Source: Microglena sp. YARC
Lineage: Eukaryota > Chlorophyta > Chlorophyceae > Chlamydomonadales > Chlamydomonadaceae
Direction: 5' to 3'
Assembly: GCA_022414725.1 (NCBI GenBank)
Contig: CM039464.1
Coordinates: 24,021,532 to 24,085,531, forward strand
Length of the DNA stretch: 64,000 bases
Of the stretch, positions 23,900 to 33,884 are shown one piece after another. The position numbers and the translations under genes were made by a program. Every line of letters starts with the position of its first letter. The first letter of the stretch is position 1. Under the pieces are notes generated by a model. It did no database searches. It was not told where the DNA came from and saw nothing but the letters and a program-made list of their open reading frames with translations.

Positions 23900-25408
23900 T
23901 TATCGTTCTGTTATCATTGTGTTGATGTGTGCGCAACCATTGCAGGTGTTCGAATTAAGGGGGAGGAAACGCTTTGAAGGTGGTGGTTTCCTCAGCAACG
24001 CCCGACGCAACAAATATCTGCGCCGAACAAAAAAGGTCGATACTCCGTTCGGTGCAATACGTATTGCGGTCCCGACAACAGATGTGCACATCGCCCGACG
24101 GTACTACGCTGGAAACTGGTCGTCGGCGAGAAACGCCAAATTACGGGGGACTAGCGCATCCGCGGGAACATCAGCGAGGTAGCCAACGCGTCCGTCTTGC
24201 GCGCACTGAACGTTAACGGTATGCGAATTTGCCTAGGACGAGAGTGTGGAGGTTCATTGGTTGTTAGCGGGACCACGGATATCGGACGACTAGATGTTGC
24301 GAACGGTGCAACGAGTGGCAGGCGAGCTATCGGTGAACGGTTGCGGACTGTGGTGAAAGGTAATGCCGTAGTTGGGGGAATGTGCGCGTGCTATGCAGGA
24401 GTTAGACGCGATGGGGGTATGCGATCGGCCGGGGGTTTTGTCGGTGGACGGCAACGCTGTTCTTAGTGGGTTCGACTGTTACTGGAAGGAGCTCGTTGAC
24501 CCAAGGAGACTGGGGTGTCATGGGAAACACGTGTTGCGCAGTAATCTGATCACTGCAAGGACCACGTCGTGTCTGGAGGTAGTCACGTTGGTCGAGATCA
24601 GCTTTCTGGGAAGCGGATGGTTTTAGGGAAGAGCCTAATCGTGGCATGGTCCCGACATGAATATCGTGGTACTTCAGCGCCAACAAGGATTCTCACGTGC
24701 ATGGGGGTCGATGACTTACCGTGCGCCGGCTGATGGCGTTGCGGCGATCGGTTGTTCTGGTGATTTGGGAAAATCACAGAAGGGGTGTTCACTTGAAACG
24801 CGATGACGAGGTACATGGACTTCTCTTGGGTGAACAAAGCAACGTCATATAGGCTCGTCACGAACGTATACGGTGAAGTTTTGTTGGAAACTCAGATAAG
24901 GTTGTATGGGATGGATCAGTTGTGACGTCTCCTTCAGTTGGATAAGACTATGGGTAGTAAGATCACAGGAACCCAGACGGATACAACTAAACAGTTGGCA
25001 CACTTTACTAGCGAGACGAATAAAAAGTACGCTCAGATGTTTCAAATGATTAAAGAGCACACTGCGGAATATTATGAGAGGGTGAGACAATTTGTAATTA
25101 TGGATAAAGCCATTGCATCCGGTATCCAATCCATTCGGAACCGGGAGGAACGAAAGAATAATTACATACAGCGTGTTGAAAATCACAACATTACGCAAGA
25201 TGATCGTCTGAAACGTCTTGAGAATATGATAAGCAATTTGGAGGGATCGATGTACGATACATTGAATCGGTCAATCAAACCTGTTTGTGAAATATCAGCA
25301 GAGGAAAAGGCACAAGCAAAGGCAAAGGCACAGGCAGATGCGAAGGCGCGGCAGAAGCGAAGGGAAATTAGGTTAAGCCGGTACTTGAAACTTCAAAAAC
25401 CTCTGTGA
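23900..25408 (+). pseudogene. Fibre-like beta-helix gene 2
   Basis: A second tandem paralogue. The N-terminal part is broken, with ARRYYAGN and NISEVANASVLRALNVNG (about 24,155-24,220), equivalent to GYYAGN and MSVLRALNVNG of gene 3. A Gly-rich repeat region follows (24,230-24,700). The last 156 codons (24,938-25,408) are intact: a long coiled coil with DDRLKRLENMI, then an Ala/Lys/Gln-rich stretch KAQAKAKAQADAKAR and a basic end. Family order is membrane anchor, beta-helix repeats, coiled coil. It is a likely virion surface fibre, but function is inferred. Confidence 0.6.
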
Positions 25409-25479
25409 TTACGAACATCAGTCGCTCGCAAGGATTTCCACACTTGTTCAATCAACCTTAAAATGCTGAAATAAGGGAC

Positions 25480-25592
25480 GACATGCCATTTTGTAGGACC
25501 ATCCACTGTCTGTCGCCGCTTTGATATAGATCGTACATTTATTTCCATCCGATATTATGTTTCATTTACTGTTCCACTGATTGTAGTCCAAC
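25480..25592. repeat. Solo mariner-type terminal sequence
   Basis: Contains GTACATTTATTTCCATCCGA followed by TTTCATTTACTGTTCCACTG and TA, the inverted terminal region of the 4.6-kb Tc1/mariner-like element. It lies directly upstream of the start at 25,595, so a promoter role is an alternative. Confidence 0.55.
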
Positions 25593-25594
25593 AA

Positions 25595-25813
25595 ATGATA
25601 TTATTAACGCAGCTAGTCATTCTCATTATTTTGCTGACTCTGATCCTCCTAGTGTTCATTGGACCACCCAGCTCCTACATTTTTGACTGGTTGACCATGG
25701 CGGTCGTTATGCTAATTATATTTGTTAACATAATGCAAAGAAATGAAAGGGACAAACCACTTGAACCCGTGTCGCACCACCGACGTCATGGACCAGGATG
25801 GAGGAGGCGATAA
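25595..25813 (+). CDS. Small membrane protein, 72 aa
   Basis: The protein starts MILLTQLVILIILLTLILLV and has two closely spaced hydrophobic segments (about residues 3-22 and 31-46), then a short basic, His/Arg-rich tail. No family is recognised. It lies between fibre gene 2 and a lectin-like gene, so it may be a small virion or envelope membrane protein; that is context only. Confidence 0.5.
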   Translation: MILLTQLVILIILLTLILLVFIGPPSSYIFDWLTMAVVMLIIFVNIMQRNERDKPLEPVSHHRRHGPGWRRR

Positions 25814-25865
25814 TAATCTTATTCTCGAGTCATTCGGAAAACGAAAGTAGCGGAGATGTCGACAT

Positions 25866-27484
25866 GTTAGGCAAGTATATGAACTTATTGCAAAGTACGT
25901 TACTGCATTGCCAAATAACGCCAAATCCCCAAAGTTTGCAGAAACTTCCAATCCCCTAATTCCAGGAAAGTAAAAATAATACCGGTGCAGGAGGCCTTGC
26001 CCGAATCGATCCTCGCAAATCTGACACTTTTCGTAAGCACCAATCGTGTGAATACCGAGGATGTCATGGTGTGGAAGAACCTCGCATCATCGACCTCTGA
26101 GAAGGGCTCTTTGGTCGACGGGTCCGTCGTCTCCCCGGATCTAAGGTTCAACCGCAAACCCACGTTCCTCGATAACGACAAAAATCGCCCTGCATTCCAT
26201 CTCGGAACGGGGACCTCTCTGACCGGACCTCCGTCCCACCAACTAGGAATAGATGGCAACCGAAGCTTCGGCATCTTCTTCGTTGCACGGATGACGTTGC
26301 CGAATCATACCGTGGAATCTTCTACTAAGGCCTTCCAAATATTCGCCAACACGTTGTCGAACAACGCCATGACACTCATGTTTCTACCCGAACCTCAGGT
26401 CGTAGGAGTGCGCATGGGCTCCGGTGATGTAATTTGGGCGACTCAAAGGATACCCTGCGAAGCCGATTTACCGGATCAGTTTTACCTGTGGATGGTCTCT
26501 AAGTCCTACTCCGAATTGGAGGTAACGGCAGTCAATCTTGAGAACCACAGGCTAGAACCTATCACCATGCTAAGGGCCACGTTGCCTCCCATGAAAGAGC
26601 AACTAATTCTGAGCAATTTGCCGATCACCATCAACTCGGACTACATGTGGAACGCAGGGCTCATGGCCTTTGGAATTTCTTCTATAAAGTTCTACACCAA
26701 CGATGTCTTAGACCTCGCCCAACACTATCGCGACGTCTTCATGGACATGGACCCTGAGGTGCTCGCTTTCAAGAAAAAAATCAGAGCGCTCACCGACAAG
26801 GTGGATGCAACAAAGGAGTGTCCTACAACAAAGAAACTTGCTTAGCGTGCGAGGGCGCTGTCATAGACTGGAACACACCGGATTGGTACCTAGGAGATGT
26901 GCATCCAAGGTGTCTACGTGCTATCGCGAGCTTCTGTAGCGCCAACCCCAATCATAAACGATGCTTCTGCTGGGCTCCTTCTAAAATCAAAGACAAAGAC
27001 AGCGCATGCCGCAAGTACCGCTCAATTTTCGATAGATCCTCACCGGAGGACATCCCGAAGTGCCCAAGTACGGCTCCAAAGAGGATGGTGGTGACCGCAA
27101 CACCAAAGAAACCCACAAAAATGCAACCGGTGACTCTATGCCCACCACCACCACCACCCAAGTCGCCCAACCATGAATGCAGGTGTAAGCTTTGTAAAAG
27201 GGTCAATGAAATGAAGGGAAATTCCGCTAAGGGCGAACGAAATCCTCCGCCTCCAATTCAGAACAACTCGAATGGAAAATGTGGTGGCAAAGTAGATTCT
27301 CCGCCTTCAATTCACAAAAACTCGAATGGAAAATGTGGTGGCAAAGTAGATTCTCCTCCAATTCACAAAAACTCGAATGGAAAATGTGGTGACTAAGTAG
27401 ATTCTCCGCCTCCAATTCACACAACATCATGCAAGTGCAAGATATGCAAAAAAATCAAGGAAATGAAGAATGACAGACATTAAT
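25866..27484 (+). pseudogene. Lectin-like (ConA/LamG-type) protein with Cys-rich tail
   Basis: The main open part (25,919-26,845) has the look of a concanavalin/LamG jelly-roll: FGIFFVARM, FQIFANTL, VVGVRMGSGDVIW, FYLWMVSKS, IKFYTNDVLDLAQHYRDV. Such domains are common in giant-virus surface proteins. A probable earlier start (25,866) is out of frame by one indel near 25,950. A second frame change near 26,820 leads into a Cys-rich part (ETCLACEGAVIDW, RCFCWAP), Pro runs, and three 54-57-bp repeats with KNSNGKCGG. In the last repeat GGCAAA has become GACTAA, giving a stop at 27,394; the frame stays open beyond it to a CKCKICKKIKEMK end at 27,484. Two indels and a nonsense change make this a broken single gene, or alternatively two adjacent genes. 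Confidence 0.55.
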
Positions 27485-27606
27485 GTCACCTTTATTATCA
27501 TGGCACTGATTTTTTGTCCATACCCAACTTATTGAGTTATCCATTATTTCACTAAATATTGTACTTTTATCATTTATCAACATATCTCACAGTAACTTCC
27601 ATTGCA

Positions 27607-29449
27607 CTAACTTTGTCGTTCATTTCCACCAAAATTGTAACTGTATTTTTTAGTCGTAAATACTGTAATGTCGTTAGAGGTAGGGTTATTATCTTCGGGT
27701 GGATTTGCGAACAATTTAACTGATACGAACACACCTTCTTCGGGTTCGAGAGTGATACTTGAGGCTCTATCCTCCAAAAAACCCCATTTACTGTCATCTT
27801 TAATCCTTATTAGGTAAGGAGTGTTGCTTACCTTGTAAACATCCCAAGCCATTCCACCTGTGCTGTTATGATGTTCCCACAAAGAAACCTTGGCTGTTTT
27901 CGGCTCCGCACCTTTCTTCTTAGCGCATGCGTTGGTTGCAGAGTCCTTCAAGATGTTAAACGCCCTCAATTCAACCCTCTTCAGAAGTGCCTCTAGACGA
28001 GTCAACCGCGACTCCTGGACCTTGTTCTTGTTGTCTACGCGTACGATTGCCAACTTCTGAAGCTCTTGTTTTTCCCCATGGGATGTCAGATCGGATCTAG
28101 CTCTTCTGTCAAATTCACCCAGATTCTTGGTATCACTAGAGAAAACGTTCTCGTGACTCGACATATCATTGCTCGCACGGACGAACAACGAATGCGCACC
28201 CGACGTCCGAAGTTCTCGGTCATTTCGAATCACCCTCTCCGCATTAGAAATACTAGTACTCATCAAGTTCTCTAGATTCAAAAGGTCTACGGTTTTAGGA
28301 TCGTTCAGACATAAATTGTTTCCTGCCCCCCAGCAAATGTCACCCTGCAACATTGTGTCGCCATCGATGACATTGTGTTTGTCCACGCAAAACGAAGTCG
28401 TTTTCCCATTCAATCGACGCACGTGCACACCCCGTGTATCGGGAGGAGTGGCTCCCTTTCTGGCGCCCAGTAACACAGATCCACCAGTAACGTACACCGA
28501 CCCACCTGGTCCGATCAATGAGACGTTTCCCTTCAAGTCCGCACCCTGCGACACGTTCAAATCACCGCCGATGGATACGTTCGTCAACACATCCATGTTG
28601 TCTGCTACGTCAAGATTACGTCCAACCATAGTCGAACCTGCAACCACTCCACTCCCGGCAACAATATGATCTTTTCCGGTACCGAGGTTCTTTCCCGCTA
28701 ACATGTCACCCATCGCACCTGCAGATCCCATTGTGTACAAATCATCTTCGTGCATACAAGATTTTTTCAAAAAAACATCTCCTTTGACATGAAACGTCTT
28801 TCCAACGCGAACACCATTGTTCACATCGACTCCCTTCATCCCTCTCATATCCCCATGCACTTCCGCATCTCCTTTCATATTGACATGCTTGTCCACAGCG
28901 AGCGTGCCACCAACATGCGTATCAACCCTCGACAGTCATCTTCTGTACAGTCGCGTCGCCAATGACCCGTAAATCTTCACCACTACGCAGGTTCACGCTT
29001 TCAAGCTTCGCCATGCCATTAACATTGAGAGCGCGCAAGACCGACATATCCTGCACCTCCTTGATACTCCCATTTATGTTTATGTTCCCTGTGACTCCCA
29101 TGTTCTCCCCCACAATCAAGTTTCCGGCGTAGTATCCGTCTCGCGTTCCACAAAGCGTGTTTACGGAACCGCACGCGCGCACGGACCCCATTGGCGTCAT
29201 GATCGTCGAAATCGGAGCACCCGACACTATCTCCATCGCCATCCTCTCATCTTTAGAGCCGCTACTACTGCGAATGGCCCCCAGCGCGTCGGAGTTCGTC
29301 GCATCAAAACTCTCCCTCCCCCAACCACCACTATGCAAATACATATTGTAAGCGACCCCAAGCAGCAATACAAGTAAGAAGAAGACGAAGATGAACAACG
29401 ATGCCGGACGCCGCATCACTTTTACATTTGTTTTCAAATTAAATGACAC
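27607..29449 (-). pseudogene. Fibre-like beta-helix gene 3, one frameshift
   Basis: Best-preserved member of the fibre family, about 614 residues. N-terminal cytosolic stub, a transmembrane segment (FIFVFFLLVLLLGVAYNMYL), a linker with a Cys pair, then Gly/Asn/Val beta-helix repeats (GENMGVTGNININGSIKE, GGDLNVSQGADLKGNVSLIG), a coiled coil with ESRLTRLEALL, and a C-terminal beta domain (VSLWEHHNSTGGMAWDV, DRASSITLEPEEGVFVSVKL) faintly like beta/gamma-crystallin. A one-base indel at a GGG run near 28,920 splits it into 29,449-28,922 and 28,896-27,607. It is likely membrane-anchored on the virion, by inference. It faces fibre gene 2 and the lectin-like gene tail to tail. Confidence 0.65.
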
Positions 29450-29576
29450 CGCCCTAATAAATAATTTTTGGACACCCGTTATAATGAATGGTATCCCCCG
29501 AAACCCTCTACAGGTCCCCTTGGTTCACTATGTCGGCACCCCAACCGTTTCTAAAAAGCAACATAAAGATACATGC

Positions 29577-29697
29577 ATGCAAGTTTCATTTTACTGTTCC
29601 GCCGACTGTAGCGACCATTCTTAACGCCAATTTTCTAACGGCGATGTCGTACATTTATTTCCATCTGAGATATGTTTCATTTTACTGTTCCACCGTT
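29577..29697. repeat. Two mariner-type terminal sequences in tandem
   Basis: TTTCATTTTACTGTTCCGCC then GACTGTA at about 29,588-29,610, followed by a sequence matching the reverse complement of 4,581-4,690 and ending GTTTCATTTTACTGTTCCAC. These are the ends of the Tc1/mariner-like family without the transposase. They occupy the space between two convergently and divergently read viral genes. Confidence 0.55.
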
Positions 29698-30629
29698 CAC
29701 ACATCAGTGGACACCGTTTCATCTTCCTTGTAGATCGGCGTCCTCATTTTGTAATTCCCGAACCCTAGCTTTGGTAGTATCGTCTCCGATGTGGAAAAAG
29801 GTCCCTTGTTATATATCGATTTCACGTCCGATATGTTGATGGCGTACTTGAATATGTCGAACTTGGTGATGTACCCCTTCAGCCCTGCGCTACCCGCCAT
29901 GCTTCCTATAGAGAGGTCCCCGGAGTGCGGAATGATTATGGGCTTAATGTTAGGTTTCTGCATGTCTAGGACGTTCTCGATCGTGTATAGTTCTCCGTCC
30001 ATCAGGATGGTCATGATGTTATCCTTGACGATGAGCGCAAACTGTACCCAACGCTGCAGAGGTACGTACTCGACCGTAGCGTTCAGGAATTGGGACTTAT
30101 GGTCCCGGACAGCTCCTAGGGTTGCATTCGTGTTAGATACATTGGTTCATACGGAGAAATGCAGAGAATTGGTCTTGGCGTCCATGTACACGATGGGGGA
30201 CGCACTTCCATAGGTCATGTCAAATCCACGTGTGAAGATCAGCTTTGGCAATGATGTTATGTCGAATGAGCTTGTGTACAGCCAGAAACTGTATGTGAAC
30301 TCGATGCCGTTCTTTGATGAAGGGATCTTGGTCGAGTTGTACACGAACGGCTTTGACAAACTCCCGCCCGCGTACAACTTGAACGGTTTTTTTAGTATTT
30401 CTTGGCTGATGAGGTTCTTGCGTGTGATGCGGCGAGCGATGTAGATCAACAGTAGAATGGTTAGTATAATGATGAAAATACCCATTAGTATCATCTTGTT
30501 CGCTTGGTTTCCGTAGAGTCTGCCCTTCACCTTGGACATCAACATCCCAATGCTCCATGCCATAGGATCGGCCTTGCTAACATTCGGATCGGCCTTTCTA
30601 ACCTTCGGTCTCTGTTGAGAATTTGACAT
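29697..30629 (-). pseudogene. Membrane-anchored LamG/ConA-like protein, one nonsense codon
   Basis: About 310 codons from ATG at 30,629 (start MSNSQQRPKVRK), chosen because earlier in-frame codons look non-viral. A single transmembrane helix (ILMGIFIIILTILLLIYIA) is followed by a jelly-roll lectin-like domain (GIEFTYSFWLY, LIFTRGFDM, WVQFALIV, MTILMDGELY, YITKFDIFKYAI). The frame is open end to end except for TGA at 30,147, a GTA TGA ACC context that one CGA-to-TGA (CpG) transition would create. Such anchored LamG proteins are frequent in giant viruses and may bind glycans. Apart from this stop it is complete. Confidence 0.7.
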
Positions 30630-30790
30630 TCGGTGTATTATTAACAGAATAATAACATGAAACATTTTTCTTAAACGATGAATATTGGGGCTTTTCTCGG
30701 AACACGATAATTCCAAAACGTTGCCCGAGCACAACACAGTTCATAACAAAAATGTCCCAGTTTATTTAAGAACAAATCTGTCGCAGTAGC

Positions 30791-31297
30791 ATGTCCTCCT
30801 CGTCGTATAGCGAGACATCATCTTTTGATAGTCACACAGGTTACCTACTGTTGCCTTTTACTCAGGCGTCTGCGTGTCACAATTCCACGCGGTGGAACTT
30901 CGCAAGTGACAACGCATTCGAAACCCCTGCCCCCTTCACCAAGCAATTTGGTGGTCCGGGTGCGTCTATGAAGCATTCTCAGAACGACGTCGTGATGTCC
31001 GATGGGCGCCAGTTCACCGACTACCGTCCCCACGACGTCACTCAACTGCAGGGGCGTAAGGCGATGTCCTCCACACAAGAGTTCCGACAGATGCGGCTTC
31101 GCGAAGGTGAGGCCATTCGCGAGAAGGAGCGCTTATTGGCGCATAGAAACGTTTTGGCCACCTGCAAGTTCGGTCCTAATGATATCGGGACTATGGTCCC
31201 TGAGCAAGACGTTTTCGTATGCAACAAGATCGGTTGCGAGCGCGTGGACACGCCTTACTCATGTTTGGGTATCGGGACGGGGCGTCGAGGAGGATAA
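30791..31297 (+). CDS. Conserved giant-virus-type protein with SDGRxFTDYRP motif, 168 aa
   Basis: Intact. It contains MSDGRQFTDYRPHDVTQL (residues about 68-85) then a charged helical stretch (FRQMRLREGEAIREKERLL) and a Cys-bearing C-terminus (CKFGPNDIGTMVPEQ, CNKIGCE, YSCLGIGTGRRGG). I recall SDGR-FTDYRP proteins as small conserved, possibly virion-associated proteins of large algal and protist viruses; this should be checked. No catalytic motif. It diverges from the LamG gene, with a 54-160 bp gap that would hold both promoters. Confidence 0.75.
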   Translation: MSSSSYSETSSFDSHTGYLLLPFTQASACHNSTRWNFASDNAFETPAPFTKQFGGPGASMKHSQNDVVMSDGRQFTDYRPHDVTQLQGRKAMSSTQEFRQMRLREGEAIREKERLLAHRNVLATCKFGPNDIGTMVPEQDVFVCNKIGCERVDTPYSCLGIGTGRRGG

Positions 31298-31316
31298 GAT
31301 TTTTTAATTTTTTTTT

Positions 31317-32045
31317 TTAAGGGCTGCTACATCCTTGTTGAATGCGCGACACCTCCTTGCACGTTCGCCAGTGCATCGTGGGTATGGGGTTCACGAAATT
31401 ATTGGGGTCGTACTCTGCATCCCCTGAGCACCTTGGGGTCTGCCATTTGGGCGCGCTTTGTTCGGGGCTCTCGTTTTTTCTAGGAGGCAGGAACACCGTC
31501 TGGTCGAGTGGGACCGATACTAGAGGTCGGTGATTGTCCTTTGTGAGGATAGTGGTATCGATGCCAGACTCGAACTCTTGGATGGCGTGTTCTTGAGGGT
31601 TGCAGCACAGCCACTGCCACCTGTTCCAACCGGTTCCCCTAAGGGTGCTTGAGGGGTTATTCAAACGTGTGTCTTGAACGTCGAGAACAACTGACGAGCA
31701 GTCGGGGGATGTGCGATACTCGGCACATTCCGGTGTACCTTTCTGGAATTGGCATGCGGGCGACCTGGATGCCTTCCTTGTGATGCCGAGGAGTTCGGAG
31801 TCGATGTCCACCATGAGCCGGTTCCCGCATTCTGTGTGCCCGGACGTGCCCATGACCATGCGAGCGTCACTCGCCAAGCAGGGGGTGCAGTGCGTCGCCA
31901 GGGTCTCAAGTTGGTATGATCCGGGTCCTCGGGACTGTCCTAGGTCTACGCGGTAGGATCCTTCGTTGTACTTGAGATGGTTGAATGACGACAGTAGCGG
32001 ATGCTGTCTGCGTTGTGCCTCGTCAAAAAAGCCGTCGAAGGGCAT
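31317..32045 (-). CDS. Conserved giant-virus-type Cys-containing protein, 242 aa
   Basis: Intact. It contains DARMVMGTSGHTECGNRLMV, DSELLGITRKASRSPACQF, and RLNNPSSTLRGTGWNRWQWL followed by CCNPQEHA and KDNHRPLVSVPLDQ. The STLRGTGWNRW-W and DNHRP blocks are ones I associate with conserved, uncharacterised proteins of large DNA viruses; a profile search would settle it. Eight or more cysteines are spread through the chain. No signal peptide or membrane segment. It converges with the SDGR protein, their stops only about 20 bp apart across an A/T-rich spacer. Confidence 0.75.
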   Translation of the reverse strand: MPFDGFFDEAQRRQHPLLSSFNHLKYNEGSYRVDLGQSRGPGSYQLETLATHCTPCLASDARMVMGTSGHTECGNRLMVDIDSELLGITRKASRSPACQFQKGTPECAEYRTSPDCSSVVLDVQDTRLNNPSSTLRGTGWNRWQWLCCNPQEHAIQEFESGIDTTILTKDNHRPLVSVPLDQTVFLPPRKNESPEQSAPKWQTPRCSGDAEYDPNNFVNPIPTMHWRTCKEVSRIQQGCSSP

Positions 32046-32415
32046 ACTGATAGGGTAGACATGATGATATGTTTAGTAGAACAACATATTTTTTTGGCAT
32101 GTTCACGCTCCATGTTCTTCTTGCAATTAATGTGCGTTCCTGCCTCCCGGAGGATTTTTTGAAATTTCTACTCAGAATTTAGAGCCTACGGAACGACACG
32201 CTAGCCTGAGATATCAGCAACGAGGAATCAAATTCGCTTTGCAGTCAGTATCTTGAATAAGCCTACGCGTCTGACATGTTCGATGCCTCATCTCGCCGTC
32301 AGGAGAACAAGAGACACACACGCACGCACGCACGCAAACGGAGGGGGGAATTGTGAAGAAAAAATGTAGTATCAAAAAAAAAAGGGGGGTACTAACTAAC
32401 TGACTGACTGAATGA
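32046..32415. other. Intergenic region with microsatellites
   Basis: No gene. It holds a truncated MITE (32,135-32,237), a CGCACGCACGCACGC tract (32,318-32,335), A and G homopolymers (32,373-32,389), and a CTAACTGACTGACTGAATGACT tetranucleotide tract before the next stop. Confidence 0.6.
32135..32237. mobile_element. Truncated MITE of the AATGGGCGTTCC family
   Basis: Starts AATGTGCGTTCCTGCCTCCCGG and follows the family interior (TTTCTACTCAGAATTTAGAGCC) up to GAGGAATCAAATTC, then stops matching. The other half is missing. Confidence 0.75.
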
Positions 32416-33096
32416 CTAAAGCTGGCTGAGGGACAGGGAGCAAAGCTCAATTGAGAGATCTATAGCAGCGCGCTTCTTAGCGAGGTAAGACTCGCGCTGG
32501 GAGGGAGTCTGGGTCATGCACGCGATGTGCGAGCACTTGCCCGTGGTAAAGTGGGGGCCACCATTGCAGTCGCTCAAGAGAACCTGGCGACGGCTGCACG
32601 GGTTGCCGTGAATGGTGACGGCACTGCATCCCAGGGTGGGGGAGTACCCCACGATGGTCAGATCGCCGTGTTTGGAGCCAACAGGAAGCTCGTTCTTCAG
32701 AGGGGCCCCGCAACGACCAACACGACCGGAGGCCAAGGAGGAGGAGGGGGGACCCGTTGATAACGAGACACCAGAAGCAGCAGGAACAGCAGGAGCAGGA
32801 GACTTGGTAACACCGGAACTCTCCTCCGACATGCGAACGTCCTCGGTGGGGCCGTCGTCCTCTGGGAGGGCAAGGGCACTGGCGATGGCAAGCAAGGCGG
32901 AAGGAGCAGGTGCAGCAGAAGCAGCAGACGCAGCAGCGATGGCAGCGACGGCAATAGGGAGAAGCATTGCCTGTAAAGGCTTTTTCTCCCCCCCGGCGGG
33001 TTTCTCTTCGAGAAACTTAGCGTACGCATTTTTCATTGCGCAGACAGGATCTGCGAGGCACGCAGGAACGCGGGGAAATGAAATTATCTGTTGCAC
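32416..33096 (-). CDS. Hypothetical Ala/Pro-rich protein with Cys/His-containing end
   Basis: Not recognised. ATG in MKNAYAKFLEEKPAGGEKK is the first Met; the frame is open to 33,096 through a GTG. An Ala-rich hydrophobic segment (PIAVAAIAAASAASAAPAPS) is followed by a Ser/Pro linker and a conserved-looking C-terminal part with spaced Cys and His (RVGRCGAPLKNE, LGCSAVTIHGNPC, DCNGGPHF, GKCSHIACM), possibly metal binding. The sequence upstream of the Met reads sensibly and connects, after one frame change near 33,090, to the poly-Gln frame above it, so the true protein may be longer. Confidence 0.5.
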   Translation of the reverse strand: MQQIISFPRVPACLADPVCAMKNAYAKFLEEKPAGGEKKPLQAMLLPIAVAAIAAASAASAAPAPSALLAIASALALPEDDGPTEDVRMSEESSGVTKSPAPAVPAASGVSLSTGPPSSSLASGRVGRCGAPLKNELPVGSKHGDLTIVGYSPTLGCSAVTIHGNPCSRRQVLLSDCNGGPHFTTGKCSHIACMTQTPSQRESYLAKKRAAIDLSIELCSLSLSQL

Positions 33097-33248
33097 ATGT
33101 CCTTCAATTGAGGGACATTGAGTGTGTCGGATATCTTCGTTCGGTCCTTCGCTTGGACAACTTTCAATATACCGGAATTCTTCACGAATGATGTGAAATC
33201 GGTAGACATGTTGTTTGTAGACATGTTGTTGGTAGACATGATATCAAG

Positions 33249-33335
<87 letters not shown>

Positions 33336-33338
33336 CAA
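33084..33338 (-). CDS. Poly-Gln leader frame, likely 5' part of the preceding gene
   Basis: About 28 Gln codons followed by MSTNN repeats and STDFTSFVKNSGILKVVQAK, then VPQLKDM. It stops at 33,084, overlapping the start of the next frame by 13 bp. The overlap and absence of a separate start suggest one gene split by a single-base indel. ATG at 33,236 (MSTNNMSTDF) could be the real start, leaving the Gln tract in the leader. Confidence 0.4.
33248..33333. repeat. (TTG/CAA)n microsatellite
   Basis: About 28 uninterrupted trinucleotides, coding Gln on the minus strand or lying in the leader of the adjacent gene. Confidence 0.95.
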
Positions 33339-33414
33339 AGGAAGGAAAAAGGCGTCAATTTTTTTTTAGCATGGAAAGAGCAACGGATGCTCAGATAAAA
33401 ACAACAAATAGGGT

Positions 33415-33789
33415 TTAAGCGGATGTAGGCAAAGAAGAGTCAACATCAGACAACAAACAATGGACGTTGTACGCAGAACAATTATCAACATACCATCGTC
33501 TTTCTTCCGCTGAAAAATTATCTGCATTCGCAACAGTTATAGACCACAAAATACGCTTCAATCTCTTAGTCAGGATAGCGTTATTTGCCTTCAACACTGC
33601 AAGCTTTTTTGTATATTTAATACGAGATGATAAGATACTGATCTCGCGTTGAGATTCTGCAATACTATTTCTAGATTCTGCAATATCCTTGTTCAATCCT
33701 ACAATCGCCTGATAGTATAACATAACCATAGTAACACCAATGGTTGAAATTATTATCGTTCCGATACCTACATAAGAGTTTATACCCAT
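33415..33789 (-). CDS. Hypothetical membrane and coiled-coil protein, 124 aa
   Basis: Intact. An N-terminal hydrophobic anchor (TIIISTIGVTMVMLYYQAI) is followed by a helical, heptad-like stretch (DIAESRNSIAESQREISILS) and a short C-terminal part with two cysteines (DNCSAYNVHCLL). No family recognised. The layout is that of a small virion membrane protein with a stalk. Confidence 0.6.
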   Translation of the reverse strand: MGINSYVGIGTIIISTIGVTMVMLYYQAIVGLNKDIAESRNSIAESQREISILSSRIKYTKKLAVLKANNAILTKRLKRILWSITVANADNFSAEERRWYVDNCSAYNVHCLLSDVDSSLPTSA

Positions 33790-33884
33790 CTCTTCTTAAA
33801 ACTAATAAAAATATATAAAGGATTCCGACGAGGTTTACACGGGTTTAGGGACATTTCTACATGCATGTATACACAATTCTGTAT

